Assembly: GCF_003369795.1 (NCBI RefSeq)
Contig: NZ_CP026730.1
Coordinates: forward strand, 4,827,001-4,891,000
Direction: 5' to 3'
DNA length: 64,000 bases
Origin: Streptomyces sp. CB09001
Lineage (GTDB): Bacteria > Actinomycetota > Actinomycetes > Streptomycetales > Streptomycetaceae
This document shows positions 48,963 to 57,292 of this stretch, one piece after another (positions within the stretch are counted from its first letter, which is position 1; every line of letters begins with the position of its first letter). A model generated the notes under the pieces. That model saw only the letters and a list, made by a program, of their open reading frames with translations, ran no database searches and was not told the origin of the DNA. Both the position numbers and the translations under genes were made by a program.

Positions 48963-49868
48963 ATGGAGGCGATGAACGACGACCTCGCGCCCCTGAACGC
49001 TCGCATCGATCGCACGAACGAGCTGCTCCAGCGCATGCTCGCCGAGGTGGCGAAGACCCCCTCCACCCACGCGATCTTCGTCGACGCCGGATACCTGTAC
49101 GCGGCGACGGGGCGACTGGTGGCCGGGACCGAGGACCGCCGGGCCTTCGACCTGGACGCCGAAGGACTCATCGAGGCCCTCATCGACAAGGCACGCAGCA
49201 TCTTCGCGGACAGCCGCCTGCTCCGCGTGTACTGGTACGACGGCGCCCGGCGCCGCATCCACACCGCCGAGCAGCAGTCCATCGCCGGGCTGCCGGACGT
49301 CAAGGTGCGCCTGGGCAACCTCAACGCCAACAACCAGCAGAAGGGCGTCGACTCCCTCATCCGCACCGACCTGGAGTCCCTCGCCCGGCATCGCGCCATC
49401 AGCGACGCGGCCCTGCTCGGCGGCGACGAGGACCTCGTGTCGGCGGTCGAGGCCGCCCAGGGGTACGGAGCCCGCGTCCACCTGTGGGGCATCGAGGCCC
49501 CCGAGTGCCGCAACCAGGCCGAGCCGCTGCTCTGGGAGGTCGACAGCCAGCGCACCCTCGACCTCGACTTCTTCAAGCCGTACGTCTCCCGGCGCACGGC
49601 CCCCGCCGTCGAGGGGACGGGCCTCACCCGCCCCGCCCGGGACGACGTCCGCTTCGTGGGCGCGCGGATCGCGGCGAAGTGGCTGGCGGCCCGGGGGCGG
49701 GAGTCCCTGGTGGAGCTGCTCCCCGGCCACCCGTACCTCCCCGGCTCCGTGGACCAGGACCTGCTGGTGGAGGCCGAGGGGCTGCTGCAGTACTCGCTGC
49801 GCGGCCAGGCCGACCTGCGCCGGGCGCTGCGGGACGGCTTCTGGGAGCACCTGCGGGCGCAGTACTAG
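48963..49868 (+). CDS. NYN domain (PIN-like) ribonuclease
   Basis: A 301-residue protein with a short helical N-terminus (LNARIDRTNELLQRMLAEVA) and an NYN/PIN-like nuclease core. The aspartates of THAIFVDAGYLYAATG, KGVDSLIRTDLESL and LLGGDEDLVSAVEAAQ are the expected metal ligands. The C-terminal third resembles an OST-HTH-like helical region. Substrate RNA is unknown. ATG 48963 is chosen; ATG 48972 has GGAGG too close. The stop codon TAG is itself part of the first unit of a 23-base tandem repeat that continues downstream. Confidence 0.85.
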   Translation: MEAMNDDLAPLNARIDRTNELLQRMLAEVAKTPSTHAIFVDAGYLYAATGRLVAGTEDRRAFDLDAEGLIEALIDKARSIFADSRLLRVYWYDGARRRIHTAEQQSIAGLPDVKVRLGNLNANNQQKGVDSLIRTDLESLARHRAISDAALLGGDEDLVSAVEAAQGYGARVHLWGIEAPECRNQAEPLLWEVDSQRTLDLDFFKPYVSRRTAPAVEGTGLTRPARDDVRFVGARIAAKWLAARGRESLVELLPGHPYLPGSVDQDLLVEAEGLLQYSLRGQADLRRALRDGFWEHLRAQY

Positions 49869-49972
49869 GGCCTGTCCCAGCGCAGTACTAGGGCCTGTTC
49901 CGGCGCAGTACTAGGGCCTGTCCCAGCGCAGTACTAGGGCCTGTTCCGGCGGAGTGCCGGGGCCGGTTCCGG
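49858..49972. repeat. 23-bp tandem repeat, five units, beginning in the NYN stop codon
   Basis: Units start at 49858, 49881, 49904, 49927 and 49950. The core CGCAGTACTAGGGCCTGT is followed by CCCAG or TCCGG in strict alternation (units 1 and 3 against 2 and 4). The fifth unit has diverged. The alternation implies that the array grew by doubling a 46-base pair of units. It includes the palindrome AGTACT in each of the first four units. Confidence 0.92.
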
Positions 49973-50003
49973 CGGAGCGGGTCGCGGGAGCGCCACCGCT
50001 GCC

Positions 50004-50900
50004 TCAGCGCACGTACGGCCGGGGCGGCACGGGGTGGTCGTCCCAGAAGTCGGCGAGGGCGCGGGCCGTCGGCAGGGGCTGGTCGGTGTTGGGGGAGTGC
50101 TCGGCGCCCGCGACGACCGTCCGGCGGGCGTCCAGCCGCAGAGCCATCTCGTCCAGGAGGGGGACGGGCCAGGTGTCGTCGTAGGCGCCCGACAGCACGT
50201 GGCACGGCAGCGGCACGGCGGCGAGCTCGGCGACACGGTCCGGCTCGGTGCACAACTGGCGTCCCGTGGCGAGCAGTTGCGCCGGCCTGGTGCCCATCCA
50301 GCGGTCGCGCAGCCGCTCCGGTTCCTCCGGGCCGTGGGCGGGGGCCGGGGCGCCGACCTCTTCCGGCGGTCCCATGGCCTGCATCACGTTCCAGACCTCC
50401 GCCATCGTCATCGTTTCCAGCGCGTCCCGCAGCAGCTTCACCCGCTGCCGCTGCGACTCGGAGATCCGCGCCGGGCCCGAGGACATCAGCGTGAGGGACA
50501 GGAACGGGGCGGAGTCGAGCAGGACGGCGGCCCGCGCGATCTGGCCGCCCAGGGAGTGCCCGACGAGATGCACGCGCGCCCCGAGGGCGGCGGCCTGCGC
50601 GAGCACGTCCCGGGCCAGTTCGGCCCGCGCGTACCCCGCCTCGTCGTGCTCGGGCCCGTCCGACTCGTACTGCCCCCGTCCGTCCACGGCGACCGTGCGG
50701 TAGCCGCGCGCCCCGAGCGGCCGGTGCAGCAGCGTGAAGTCCTCCTTGCTTCCCGTGAAGCCGGGCAGCATCATCACCACGCCCCTCGGCGCGACCCCGG
50801 CGGCCACCGGCGAGTCGACGACGGCGAACTCACCGCGCGCGGTACGCAGCCGGTACGCGCGGGCGTCCGGGGGCGGGCTGAAGGCGGCGTTCCTGCTCAC
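50004..50900 (-). CDS. Alpha/beta hydrolase
   Basis: A 298-residue alpha/beta hydrolase fold protein. VVMMLPGFTGSKEDFTLLHR holds the oxyanion region, VHLVGHSLGGQIARAAVLLD the nucleophile serine in GHSLGG. CHVLSGAYDDTWPVPLLDEM carries the acid, and VVAGAEHSPNTDQP the catalytic histidine. Reaction and substrate are unknown; the lid region (about 150-220) is helical. ATG 50900 gives a protein that begins SRNAAFSPPPDARAYRLRTA. A terminator separates it from the helicase gene upstream on the same strand. Confidence 0.85.
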   Translation of the reverse strand: MSRNAAFSPPPDARAYRLRTARGEFAVVDSPVAAGVAPRGVVMMLPGFTGSKEDFTLLHRPLGARGYRTVAVDGRGQYESDGPEHDEAGYARAELARDVLAQAAALGARVHLVGHSLGGQIARAAVLLDSAPFLSLTLMSSGPARISESQRQRVKLLRDALETMTMAEVWNVMQAMGPPEEVGAPAPAHGPEEPERLRDRWMGTRPAQLLATGRQLCTEPDRVAELAAVPLPCHVLSGAYDDTWPVPLLDEMALRLDARRTVVAGAEHSPNTDQPLPTARALADFWDDHPVPPRPYVR

Positions 50901-50947
50901 GGGCAGAGGCTATCGGGCGAGGCGCACGGGCGTGACGACGCCCAACG

Positions 50948-50990
50948 CCGTCGGCCCGGTCCCGCGTGGGTCGCGGGACCGGGCCGACGG
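50948..50990 (-). terminator. Terminator of the helicase gene
   Basis: A perfect 19-base-pair inverted repeat around TGGGT (CCGTCGGCCCGGTCCCGCG and its complement), 20 bases after the helicase stop at 51011 in the direction of transcription. Confidence 0.88.
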
Positions 50991-51010
50991 TCTGGGACGG
51001 GCGGCGCGGA

Positions 51011-53719
51011 TCAGCTCTCGCCGGCCTCCGCGGTGGCGGCGGCCGTCTTGCGGGTGCGGCGGGCCTTCGGCTTCGCCTCCGCCGTGTCGGCTTCCGCCGC
51101 CGGTGCCTCGACGGCGGCCGCGGCCTTACGGGTCCGGCGCCGCGGTGCGGCCTCCGGCTCCTGCGAGGCCTGAGCCGGAATCTCGGCGGCGGCCTCGACG
51201 GTCGCGGCCGTCTTGCGGGTGCGGCGGGCCTTGGGCTTCGCCTCCGTGGCCTCGGCGGTGTCGGCGGCGGCCTCTGCCTTGGTGGCGGCCGTCTTGGTGG
51301 CGGCCGTCTTGCGGGTGCGGCGGGGCTTGGTCTCGGCCTCGGCCTCGGCGTCCGGAGCCTCTACGACAGGCTCGGCGGCCTTGCGGGTGCGGCGGGCCTT
51401 GGGCTTCGCCTCTGTGGCCTCGGCGGTGTCGGCGGCGGCTTCTGCCTTGGTGGCGGCCGTCTTGGTGGCGGCCGTCTTCCGGGTGCGACGCGGCTTGGCC
51501 TCGGCCGCTTCCGGAGCCTGCGCCGGAATGTCGGCCTCGGTGACCTTGGTGACCTTGGTGACCTCGGTCGGTTCCGCGGCCTTGCGGGTGCGGCGGGCCT
51601 TGGGCTTCGCCTCCGTGGCCTCGGCGGTGTCGGCGGCGGCCTCTGCCTTGGCGGCGGCCGTCTTGCGGGTGCGGCGGGGCTTGGTCTCGGCCTCGGCCTC
51701 GGCGTCCGGAGCCTCTACGACAGGCTCGGCGGCCTTGCGGGTGCGGCGACGCGGCTTGGTCTCGGCCGGCTCGGACGCGGGCTCGGTCGCTCCCTCGGCC
51801 GTGTCGACCGTTGCCTCGGCGGCCGTGGCCTTGCGGGTGCGGCGGCGCGGCTTCTCGGCGGGAGCGGCCACAGCCGCAGGGGACTCGACGACCGCCGGAG
51901 CCACGATCGACTCCTCGGTGGCCGTCGGCGCCGGCGGAGCGGTCTCGAGCGGGACGACCGGGGCCTCGGCGGCCTTGCGGGTGCGGCGGCGGCGCGGCTT
52001 CGCCGGGGCCTCCACGATCTCCGGGGCCTGCGCGATCTCCGTGTTCTCCACCGCTTCGACGACCGTCGCCCCGGAAGGCGCGAGCGCGGTGTCCTCGGCG
52101 GCCTGCGCCACGGGGGCGTCGGGCGTCGCGGCGGTCTCCGGGCGGCGCGACGGCTCACCGTTCCGCGTACGGCGTCGGCGGCGCAGCGTGCGAGGCTCCT
52201 TCGGGGCGTCGGTGACCGCGTCCGCGGCGCTGTCCGCAGCTTCCGTCACGGCCTCGGCCACGGGCGCCACGGACGCCTCCGCGTCCACCGGCGCACCGCC
52301 GCGCATCCGGCGGCGCCGGCGCGGTGTCGTCCGGGACGAACGGTCGCGCTCGCGGTCGCCGGAACGCGAGTCGTCGCGCCCACCCCGGCCACCCCGGTCG
52401 CCACGCCCGCGGCCACCGCGGCCACCGCGGCCGCCCGGCTCGCCCAGGTCCTCGAGCTCCTCGGCGTCGAGCCCGGCGCGGGTGCGCTCCGAGCGCGGCA
52501 GGACGCCCTTGGTGCCCTCGGCGATGCCGAGGTCGGTGTACAGGTGCGGGGAGGTGGAGTACGTCTCCGGCGGGTCGTTGAAGCCCAGGTCCAGCGCCTT
52601 GTTGATCAGCTGCCAGCGCGGGATGTCGTCCCAGTCGACCAGCGTGATCGCCGTACCCTTCGCGCCCGCGCGGCCGGTGCGGCCGATGCGGTGCAGGTAC
52701 GTCTTCTCCTCTTCCGGCGACTGGTAGTTGATGACGTGCGTCACGCCCTCGACGTCGATGCCGCGAGCGGCGACGTCGGTGCAGACGAGCACGTCCACCT
52801 TGCCGTTGCGGAAGGCGCGCAGGGCCTGCTCGCGGGCGCCCTGGCCGAGGTCGCCGTGGACCGCGCCGGAGGCGAAGCCGCGCTGCTTGAGCTGGTCGGC
52901 GAGGTCGGCCGCCGTGCGCTTGGTGCGGCAGAAGACCATGGCCAGCCCACGGCCCTCGGCCTGCAGTATGCGCGCCACCATCTCGGGCTTGTCCATGTTG
53001 TGCGCGCGGTAGATGAACTGCTTCGTGTTCGCGACCGTCGCGCCCTCGTCGTCCGGCGAGGTGGCGCGGATGTGCGTGGGCTGCGACATGTAGCGGCGGG
53101 CCAGTCCGATGACCGCCCCGGGCATGGTGGCCGAGAACAGCATGGTCTGGCGCCGGGCCGGCAGCATGTTGATGATCTTCTCGACGTCGGGCAGGAAGCC
53201 CAGGTCGAGCATCTCGTCGGCCTCGTCGAGGACCAGGCACTTGACGTGCTTCAGGCTCAGCTTCTTCTGGCCCGCCAGGTCCAGCAGGCGGCCCGGGGTG
53301 CCGACGATCACGTCGACGCCCTTCTTCAGGGCCTCCACCTGCGGCTCGTAGGCGCGGCCGCCGTAGATCGCGAGGACGCGCACATTGCGGACCTTGCCGG
53401 CGGTCAGGAGGTCGTTGGTGACCTGCTGGCACAGCTCGCGCGTCGGGACGACGACGAGGGCCTGCGGCGCGTCGGTGAGGGCCTCGGGCGCGGCGCGGCC
53501 CGCCTCGACGTCGGCGGGGACGGTGACCCGCTCGAGGAGCGGGAGGCCGAAGCCCAGCGTCTTGCCGGTGCCGGTCTTGGCCTGGCCGATCACGTCCGTG
53601 CCCGAGAGGGCCACGGGGAGCGTCAGCTCCTGGATCGGAAACGGAGCGGTGATGCCGACGGCTTCGAGGGCTTCGGCGGTCTCGGGGAGGATCCCGAGGG
53701 ATCGGAACGTCGTAGTCAG
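51011..53719 (-). CDS. rhlE: DEAD-box RNA helicase, RhlE type, with RGG region and basic-repeat tail
   Basis: A 902-residue helicase that unwinds RNA at the expense of ATP. The core (about 1-410) shows the Q motif (ITAPFPIQELTLP), AKTGTGKT (47-54), PTRELCQQV, GTPGRLLDL, DEAD (165-168), SATMPG, and HRIGRTGRAG. An RGG-rich stretch follows (GGRGGRGGRGRGDRGGRGG). The last 320 residues are Ala/Glu/Pro-rich with eleven RTRK cassettes (KPRRRTRKAA, KARRTRKTAA and similar). Homologous helicases start TTTFR; here that site has a CTG codon at 53719 with AGAGG seven bases upstream and no in-frame ATG close by. Upstream GTG codons are alternatives. Confidence 0.9.
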   Translation of the reverse strand: MTTTFRSLGILPETAEALEAVGITAPFPIQELTLPVALSGTDVIGQAKTGTGKTLGFGLPLLERVTVPADVEAGRAAPEALTDAPQALVVVPTRELCQQVTNDLLTAGKVRNVRVLAIYGGRAYEPQVEALKKGVDVIVGTPGRLLDLAGQKKLSLKHVKCLVLDEADEMLDLGFLPDVEKIINMLPARRQTMLFSATMPGAVIGLARRYMSQPTHIRATSPDDEGATVANTKQFIYRAHNMDKPEMVARILQAEGRGLAMVFCRTKRTAADLADQLKQRGFASGAVHGDLGQGAREQALRAFRNGKVDVLVCTDVAARGIDVEGVTHVINYQSPEEEKTYLHRIGRTGRAGAKGTAITLVDWDDIPRWQLINKALDLGFNDPPETYSTSPHLYTDLGIAEGTKGVLPRSERTRAGLDAEELEDLGEPGGRGGRGGRGRGDRGGRGGRDDSRSGDRERDRSSRTTPRRRRRMRGGAPVDAEASVAPVAEAVTEAADSAADAVTDAPKEPRTLRRRRRTRNGEPSRRPETAATPDAPVAQAAEDTALAPSGATVVEAVENTEIAQAPEIVEAPAKPRRRRTRKAAEAPVVPLETAPPAPTATEESIVAPAVVESPAAVAAPAEKPRRRTRKATAAEATVDTAEGATEPASEPAETKPRRRTRKAAEPVVEAPDAEAEAETKPRRTRKTAAAKAEAAADTAEATEAKPKARRTRKAAEPTEVTKVTKVTEADIPAQAPEAAEAKPRRTRKTAATKTAATKAEAAADTAEATEAKPKARRTRKAAEPVVEAPDAEAEAETKPRRTRKTAATKTAATKAEAAADTAEATEAKPKARRTRKTAATVEAAAEIPAQASQEPEAAPRRRTRKAAAAVEAPAAEADTAEAKPKARRTRKTAAATAEAGES

Positions 53720-54118
53720 GGTGCTGCCTCTTCTGTGTACGTGGTGCGAGGCGAGCGCGCGGGTCGTGCCGGACCGTGTCGGGGACGTCGGCTGCCTTAC
53801 GGGTGAGCCGTAGGACACGGGACCTCTGTCGACGCTCCAGCGCTCGTACCACTGAGGGTCCCCCTCCGGAACCCGTACGCAATGCGGCGTACGGCAGGGA
53901 GGGCTGTCGGGTCGGAGCCGATCGGGCCACCGACCGGGCATCCTCATGCGTGCGGCCCGACGACGATGTCACGTACCCGTACGTCACATACTCGGCAGGC
54001 GCATTACCACCATACCCCGGATTCGCGCACACGCGATGGCCGATTTGCTCACGTAGTCGTCGTCACACTGACTGACCAGGGCCTTACCACCGCCGAAGAG
54101 CGGGCTATTGTGCGCTGC
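53720..54118. promoter_or_regulatory. Divergent regulatory gap between rhlE and the ferritin-like gene
   Basis: A 399-base gap. It contains the palindrome ACGTAC-CC-GTACGT at 53971-53984 and, at the right end, the promoter of the ferritin-like gene: TTACCA (54084-54089) and TATTGT (54106-54111) with 16 bases between. The rest, probably the long helicase leader, has no convincing ORF. No known RNA motif was recognised. Confidence 0.5.
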
Positions 54119-54904
54119 ATGACGAGCTCTGACAAGCCTGGCACCGCCGCAGACGCCCCCGCAGACGTCCCCGCCGAGACCGCTGGAACCGCCGGTACCG
54201 CCGGAGCCACCCCGGTCGCCGCCCGCGACTGGGCGACGGCCGCGGCCGACCCGCAGTACCGCGCCGCGGTCGTGGACCTGCTCGGCGCGCTCGCGTACGG
54301 CGAGCTGGCGGCGTTCGAGCGGCTCGCGGAGGACGCCAAGCTGGCGCCCACGCTGGCGGACAAGGCGGAGCTGGCGAAGATGGCGTCGGCGGAGTTCCAC
54401 CACTTCGAGCGGCTGCGCGACCGGCTGGCCGGGATCGGCGAGGAGCCGACGGGGGCCATGGAGCCGTTCGTGGCCGCCTACGACGGCTTCCACAAGCAGA
54501 CTGACCCCTCGGACTGGCTGGAGGGTCTCGTCAAGGCCTACGTCGGCGACTCCATCGCCAGCGACTTCTACCGCGAGGTCGCCGCCCGCCTCGACACGGA
54601 CACCCGCGAGCTGGTCCTCGCCGTGCTCGACGACACCGGGCACGCGGGCTTCGCCGTGGAGAAGGTGCGTGCGGCGATCGACGCCGATCCGCGCGTGGGC
54701 GGGCGGCTCGCGCTGTGGGCGCGGCGGCTGATGGGGGAGGCGCTCTCGCAGTCCCAGCGGGTGGTGGCCGACCGGGACGCGCTGTCGACCATGCTCGTGG
54801 GCGGGGTCGCGGACGGCTTCGACCTGGCCGAGGTCGGCAAGATGTTCTCCCGGATCACCGAGGCGCACACGAAGCGGATGGCGGCGCTGGGTCTGGCGGC
54901 CTGA
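54119..54904 (+). CDS. Ferritin-like domain protein
   Basis: A 261-residue protein. After an Ala-rich N-terminus (about 1-35) a four-helix bundle of the ferritin-like type follows: AYGELAAFERLAEDAKLAPT, FHHFERLRDRLAGIGE, and FYREVAARLDTDTREL, and the metal-binding glutamate/histidine pattern ExxH occurs in the FHHFERL helix region. It resembles the tRNA hydroxylase MiaE-like branch of actinobacteria, whose role is unproven. The -10 hexamer TATTGT ends eight bases before the ATG, so transcription should begin at or next to the start codon (leaderless). It is divergent from rhlE, the same arrangement as Rv3210c/Rv3211 in M. tuberculosis as I recall. Confidence 0.8.
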   Translation: MTSSDKPGTAADAPADVPAETAGTAGTAGATPVAARDWATAAADPQYRAAVVDLLGALAYGELAAFERLAEDAKLAPTLADKAELAKMASAEFHHFERLRDRLAGIGEEPTGAMEPFVAAYDGFHKQTDPSDWLEGLVKAYVGDSIASDFYREVAARLDTDTRELVLAVLDDTGHAGFAVEKVRAAIDADPRVGGRLALWARRLMGEALSQSQRVVADRDALSTMLVGGVADGFDLAEVGKMFSRITEAHTKRMAALGLAA

Positions 54905-54911
54905 CGCCGTC

Positions 54912-55006
54912 CACCCGGGCGGAAGGTCGTCACCCGGGCGGAAGGTCGTCACCCGGGCCGAACGTCGTGGCCCGGGCCGAACGCCGTCACCCGGGCCGAA
55001 CGCCGT
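54912..55006. repeat. 19-bp tandem repeat, five units
   Basis: Units of CACCCGGGCSGAASGYCGT start at 54912, 54931, 54950, 54969 and 54988, right after the ferritin-like gene stop and before the convergent membrane-protein gene. Units 1-2 and 3-5 form two subfamilies. Each contains CCCGGG. Confidence 0.9.
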
Positions 55007-55040
55007 CACCCTGACCTGACGCGGTACGGCGGCCTGCCGG

Positions 55041-55310
55041 TCAGGCGGTCGCCGAACTGCGCCGAAGCCTTCCCGCCGGGCGCAGCAGTAGCGACAGCGA
55101 GGCCGCGGAGACCGTCGCCGAACCCAGCAGCACCGGCACGAGCCCCCCGGCGCCCAGCGCGGTGTGCGTGACGAACGCCCCGAAGAGGGCCCCGGCGACG
55201 CCGGTCGGCAGGACGAGGAGCGGGGCGGGCAGGCGGTGGGGCAGACGGTGCGCGGCGGCCCATGCCAGGGCGAGGCCTAGAAGTGCGGCGCTGAGCGCTT
55301 CCAAGATCAT
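55041..55310 (-). CDS. Small membrane protein
   Basis: An 89-residue hydrophobic protein with two to three helices (ILEALSAALLGLALAWAAAH, LLVLPTGVAGALFGAFVTHT, GLVPVLLGSATVSAASLSLL). It is similar in size and Gly content to transglycosylase-associated small membrane proteins, but the family is not certain. ATG 55310 has GGGAGGG upstream. It is convergent with the ferritin-like gene across the 19-base repeat and shares its strand with DUF3107 upstream, from which a hairpin separates it. Confidence 0.65.
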   Translation of the reverse strand: MILEALSAALLGLALAWAAAHRLPHRLPAPLLVLPTGVAGALFGAFVTHTALGAGGLVPVLLGSATVSAASLSLLLRPAGRLRRSSATA

Positions 55311-55451
55311 GTCTGGGTCCCTCCCACATGGCCGGCCTGCCCCAAACGGTCACAGCCGACTTACCCCTGACCTGCGGAATGCAATCCTCCCCCTGTGGGT
55401 GAACTGTGCTCCGCCCGTGAACGGGAGTGGGGCGGGAGAGAGAACGGGAAG

Positions 55452-55494
55452 ACGGGTGGGGCCCGGCGGTGTGTCACCGCCGAACCCCACCCGT
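55452..55494 (-). terminator. Terminator of the DUF3107 gene
   Basis: ACGGGTGGGG ... CCCCACCCGT with the inner stem GGCGGTG-TGT-CACCGCC, 17 pairs in all, 28 bases after the DUF3107 stop (55523). Confidence 0.85.
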
Positions 55495-55522
55495 CCTACG
55501 TCCGTCGTCCCGCGTCCGGCGG

Positions 55523-55750
55523 CTACAGCGCGCCGAAGCCCACCTTGCGCGGGGCCGGCTCGCCGATCTCGATGTAGGCGAGCCGGTCGGCCGGCACCAG
55601 GACCTTGCGGCCGTGTTCGTCCACGAGGCTCAGCAGCTGCGACTTGCCGGCCAGTGCCTCGCCCACCACGCGCTCGACCTCCTCGGCGCTCTGACCGCTC
55701 TCCAGAACGATCTCGCGGGGCGCGTGCTGCACGCCGATCTTGACCTCCAC
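55523..55750 (-). CDS. DUF3107 domain protein
   Basis: A 75-residue protein, VEVKIGVQHAPREIVLESGQ then SAEEVERVVGEALAG and VDEHGRKVLVPADRLAYIEI. This is the DUF3107 family, found in nearly all actinobacteria and of unknown function; the M. tuberculosis member (TB9.4, Rv3208A) also lies beside a TetR regulator, as I recall. GTG 55750 is set by GGAGGG ten bases upstream. A strong terminator follows. The C-terminus ends GEPAPRKVGFGAL, typical for the family. Confidence 0.92.
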   Translation of the reverse strand: MEVKIGVQHAPREIVLESGQSAEEVERVVGEALAGKSQLLSLVDEHGRKVLVPADRLAYIEIGEPAPRKVGFGAL

Positions 55751-55893
55751 GGCTATGTCCCTCCGACGGTCAGTAAGTGCGCGATCTTCCGCGCCGTACC
55801 AGCACACATTAGCCCGGTGAGGGGACGTACACGCAGCGTCGGAGAACGCCAGGAGCGAACAGCCGACGGGAACAGAACCGGCGCCGCGGCGTC

Positions 55894-56535
55894 TCAGTGC
55901 TGCTCGGTGCCGTGCAGCGGGAAACCGGCGATGCCGCGCCAGGCCAGCGAGGTCAGCAGCTGCACCGCCTGGTCGCGCGGCACGCTGCGGTCGCTGTGCA
56001 GCCACGACCGCGCCACCACCTGCGCGAGACCGCCCAGTCCCGAGGCCAGCAGCATCGACTCCGCGCGCGAGAGGCCGGTGTCCTCGGCGATGACGTCGCA
56101 GATCGCCTCGGCGCACTCGTTCGTCACCTTGTCCACGCGCTCGCGCACGGCGGGCTCGTTGGTCAGGTCCGACTCGAAGACCAGGCGGAAGGCGCCGCCG
56201 TCGTCCTCGACGTAGGCGAAGTACGCGTCCATCGTCGCCCGGACGCGCTGCTTGTTGTCCGAGGTCGACGCGAGCGCGCTGCGCACGGACTGGATCAGCG
56301 CCTCGCAGTGCTGGTCCAGCAGGGCGAGGTAGAGGTCGAGCTTGCCGGGGAAGTGCTGATAGAGCACCGGCTTGCTGACGCCGGCGCGCTCGGCGATGTC
56401 GTCCATCGCGGCCGCGTGGTAGCCCTGGGCCACGAACACTTCCTGTGCGGCGCCCAGCAGCTGGTTGCGTCGGGCTCGGCGGGGAAGGCGTGTGCCCCGC
56501 GGGCGTACCGCCTCTGTCTGCTCGATGGCTGTCAC
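55894..56535 (-). CDS. TetR family transcriptional regulator
   Basis: A 213-residue regulator with an N-terminal TetR DNA-binding domain (LLGAAQEVFVAQGYHAAAMD, DIAERAGVSKPVLYQHF, about residues 25-70) and a ligand-binding helical C-terminus (YFAYVEDDGGAFRLVFESDL). The GTG at 56535 follows GGGAGG four bases away. CGGTAACCG (56591-56599), a short palindrome, lies upstream and could be part of an autoregulatory operator. The ligand and other targets are unknown. Its place between DUF3107 and the DUF3152 gene is conserved with Rv3208 in mycobacteria, to my recollection. Confidence 0.9.
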   Translation of the reverse strand: MTAIEQTEAVRPRGTRLPRRARRNQLLGAAQEVFVAQGYHAAAMDDIAERAGVSKPVLYQHFPGKLDLYLALLDQHCEALIQSVRSALASTSDNKQRVRATMDAYFAYVEDDGGAFRLVFESDLTNEPAVRERVDKVTNECAEAICDVIAEDTGLSRAESMLLASGLGGLAQVVARSWLHSDRSVPRDQAVQLLTSLAWRGIAGFPLHGTEQH

Positions 56536-56763
56536 GCCGCCTCCCATAGTCGTCCTCGTGCGGTGTGCGCCGCGTCGACATCGTACTTTTCGGTAACCGT
56601 GGTGTGTGTGCTGCGAGCGCAGAATTTCACGGACCGGACGGCGGCGAAAGTCGCACAACAGGTTTCAAAAGGGTTCAGACCGGGCAAAGATCGGCTCCCT
56701 TCTGGTCGGTGGAGTCGCTTTGCCGCCGCGTGGCGCCTCACGTCCCCGCCGTTCGGTGCCAGT

Positions 56764-56817
56764 CGTCCTCGGCGTTCTCGGCGTTCTCGGCGTCCTCGGC
56801 GTCCTCGGCGTCCTCGT
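56764..56817. repeat. 9-bp tandem repeat, six units
   Basis: Units GTCCTCGGC or GTTCTCGGC start at 56764, 56773, 56782, 56791, 56800 and 56809. They directly follow (on the minus strand) the stop of the acidic-protein gene at 56818. Read in frame after that stop they would give TRTPRTPR, so they are not a lost acidic tail. Confidence 0.8.
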
Positions 56818-57045
56818 TCAGCGGTAGTCGTCCTCGTCGAGCGAGACGACCCGGGCCTGCTCGGCCAGGTCGGCCTCGTTGGCGCGGTCCGGCTCGACGC
56901 CGGTCAGCGGCTCGTCACGCTCCGGTCCGACGTCCGCCCGCTGCTCGTCGGCGTCGGCGTCGGGTGCCTCGACGTCGCGGTCCTCCGGGTCCGGTGCCTG
57001 CGCCTCGTCGTCGAAGGTGTCTGGGTCGGTCGGGTCGACGGTCAT
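56818..57045 (-). CDS. Small acidic protein
   Basis: A 75-residue, strongly acidic protein: TVDPTDPDTFDDEAQAPDPE, DRDVEAPDADADEQRADVGP and ANEADLAEQARVVSLDEDDY. About a third of the residues are Asp or Glu, with no hydrophobic core, so it is probably disordered. Similar small acidic proteins occur in other Streptomyces without known role. ATG 57045 follows GGAAGGGAG at good spacing, which supports a real gene. It is divergent from the hydrolase gene at 57293 across 247 bases. Confidence 0.65.
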   Translation of the reverse strand: MTVDPTDPDTFDDEAQAPDPEDRDVEAPDADADEQRADVGPERDEPLTGVEPDRANEADLAEQARVVSLDEDDYR

Positions 57046-57257
57046 GCTGGGCTCCCTTCCTACGGACGTCCCCGGGGTGCAGGGGTCACACGCGGGTGCC
57101 CACTTCACGAGCCTAGGAGACACCCGATCCGGACGCCATGCGTCGCCGGCCCCGGTCTTGCGTGCCCGGTCCCGGTCTCGCGTGCCCGGCCCCGGCGCCG
57201 ACGGCATTCGTACCCGGGCGACGCGCCGCCGCAGCACCGCTTGTGACGGCGAACACA

Positions 57258-57286
57258 TGAACCACTGCGTGATCGTCTCGTAACAT
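57258..57286 (+). promoter_or_regulatory. Promoter giving a leaderless hydrolase transcript
   Basis: TGAACC (57258-57263) and TAACAT (57281-57286) are 17 bases apart, and the -10 ends six bases before ATG 57293. No ribosome binding site is visible, consistent with a leaderless mRNA. Confidence 0.45.
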
Positions 57287-57292
57287 TGCCGC

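Noticed and set aside
49858..49972. CRISPR array
   Set aside because: Repeat units are directly contiguous with no spacers, and no cas genes are near.
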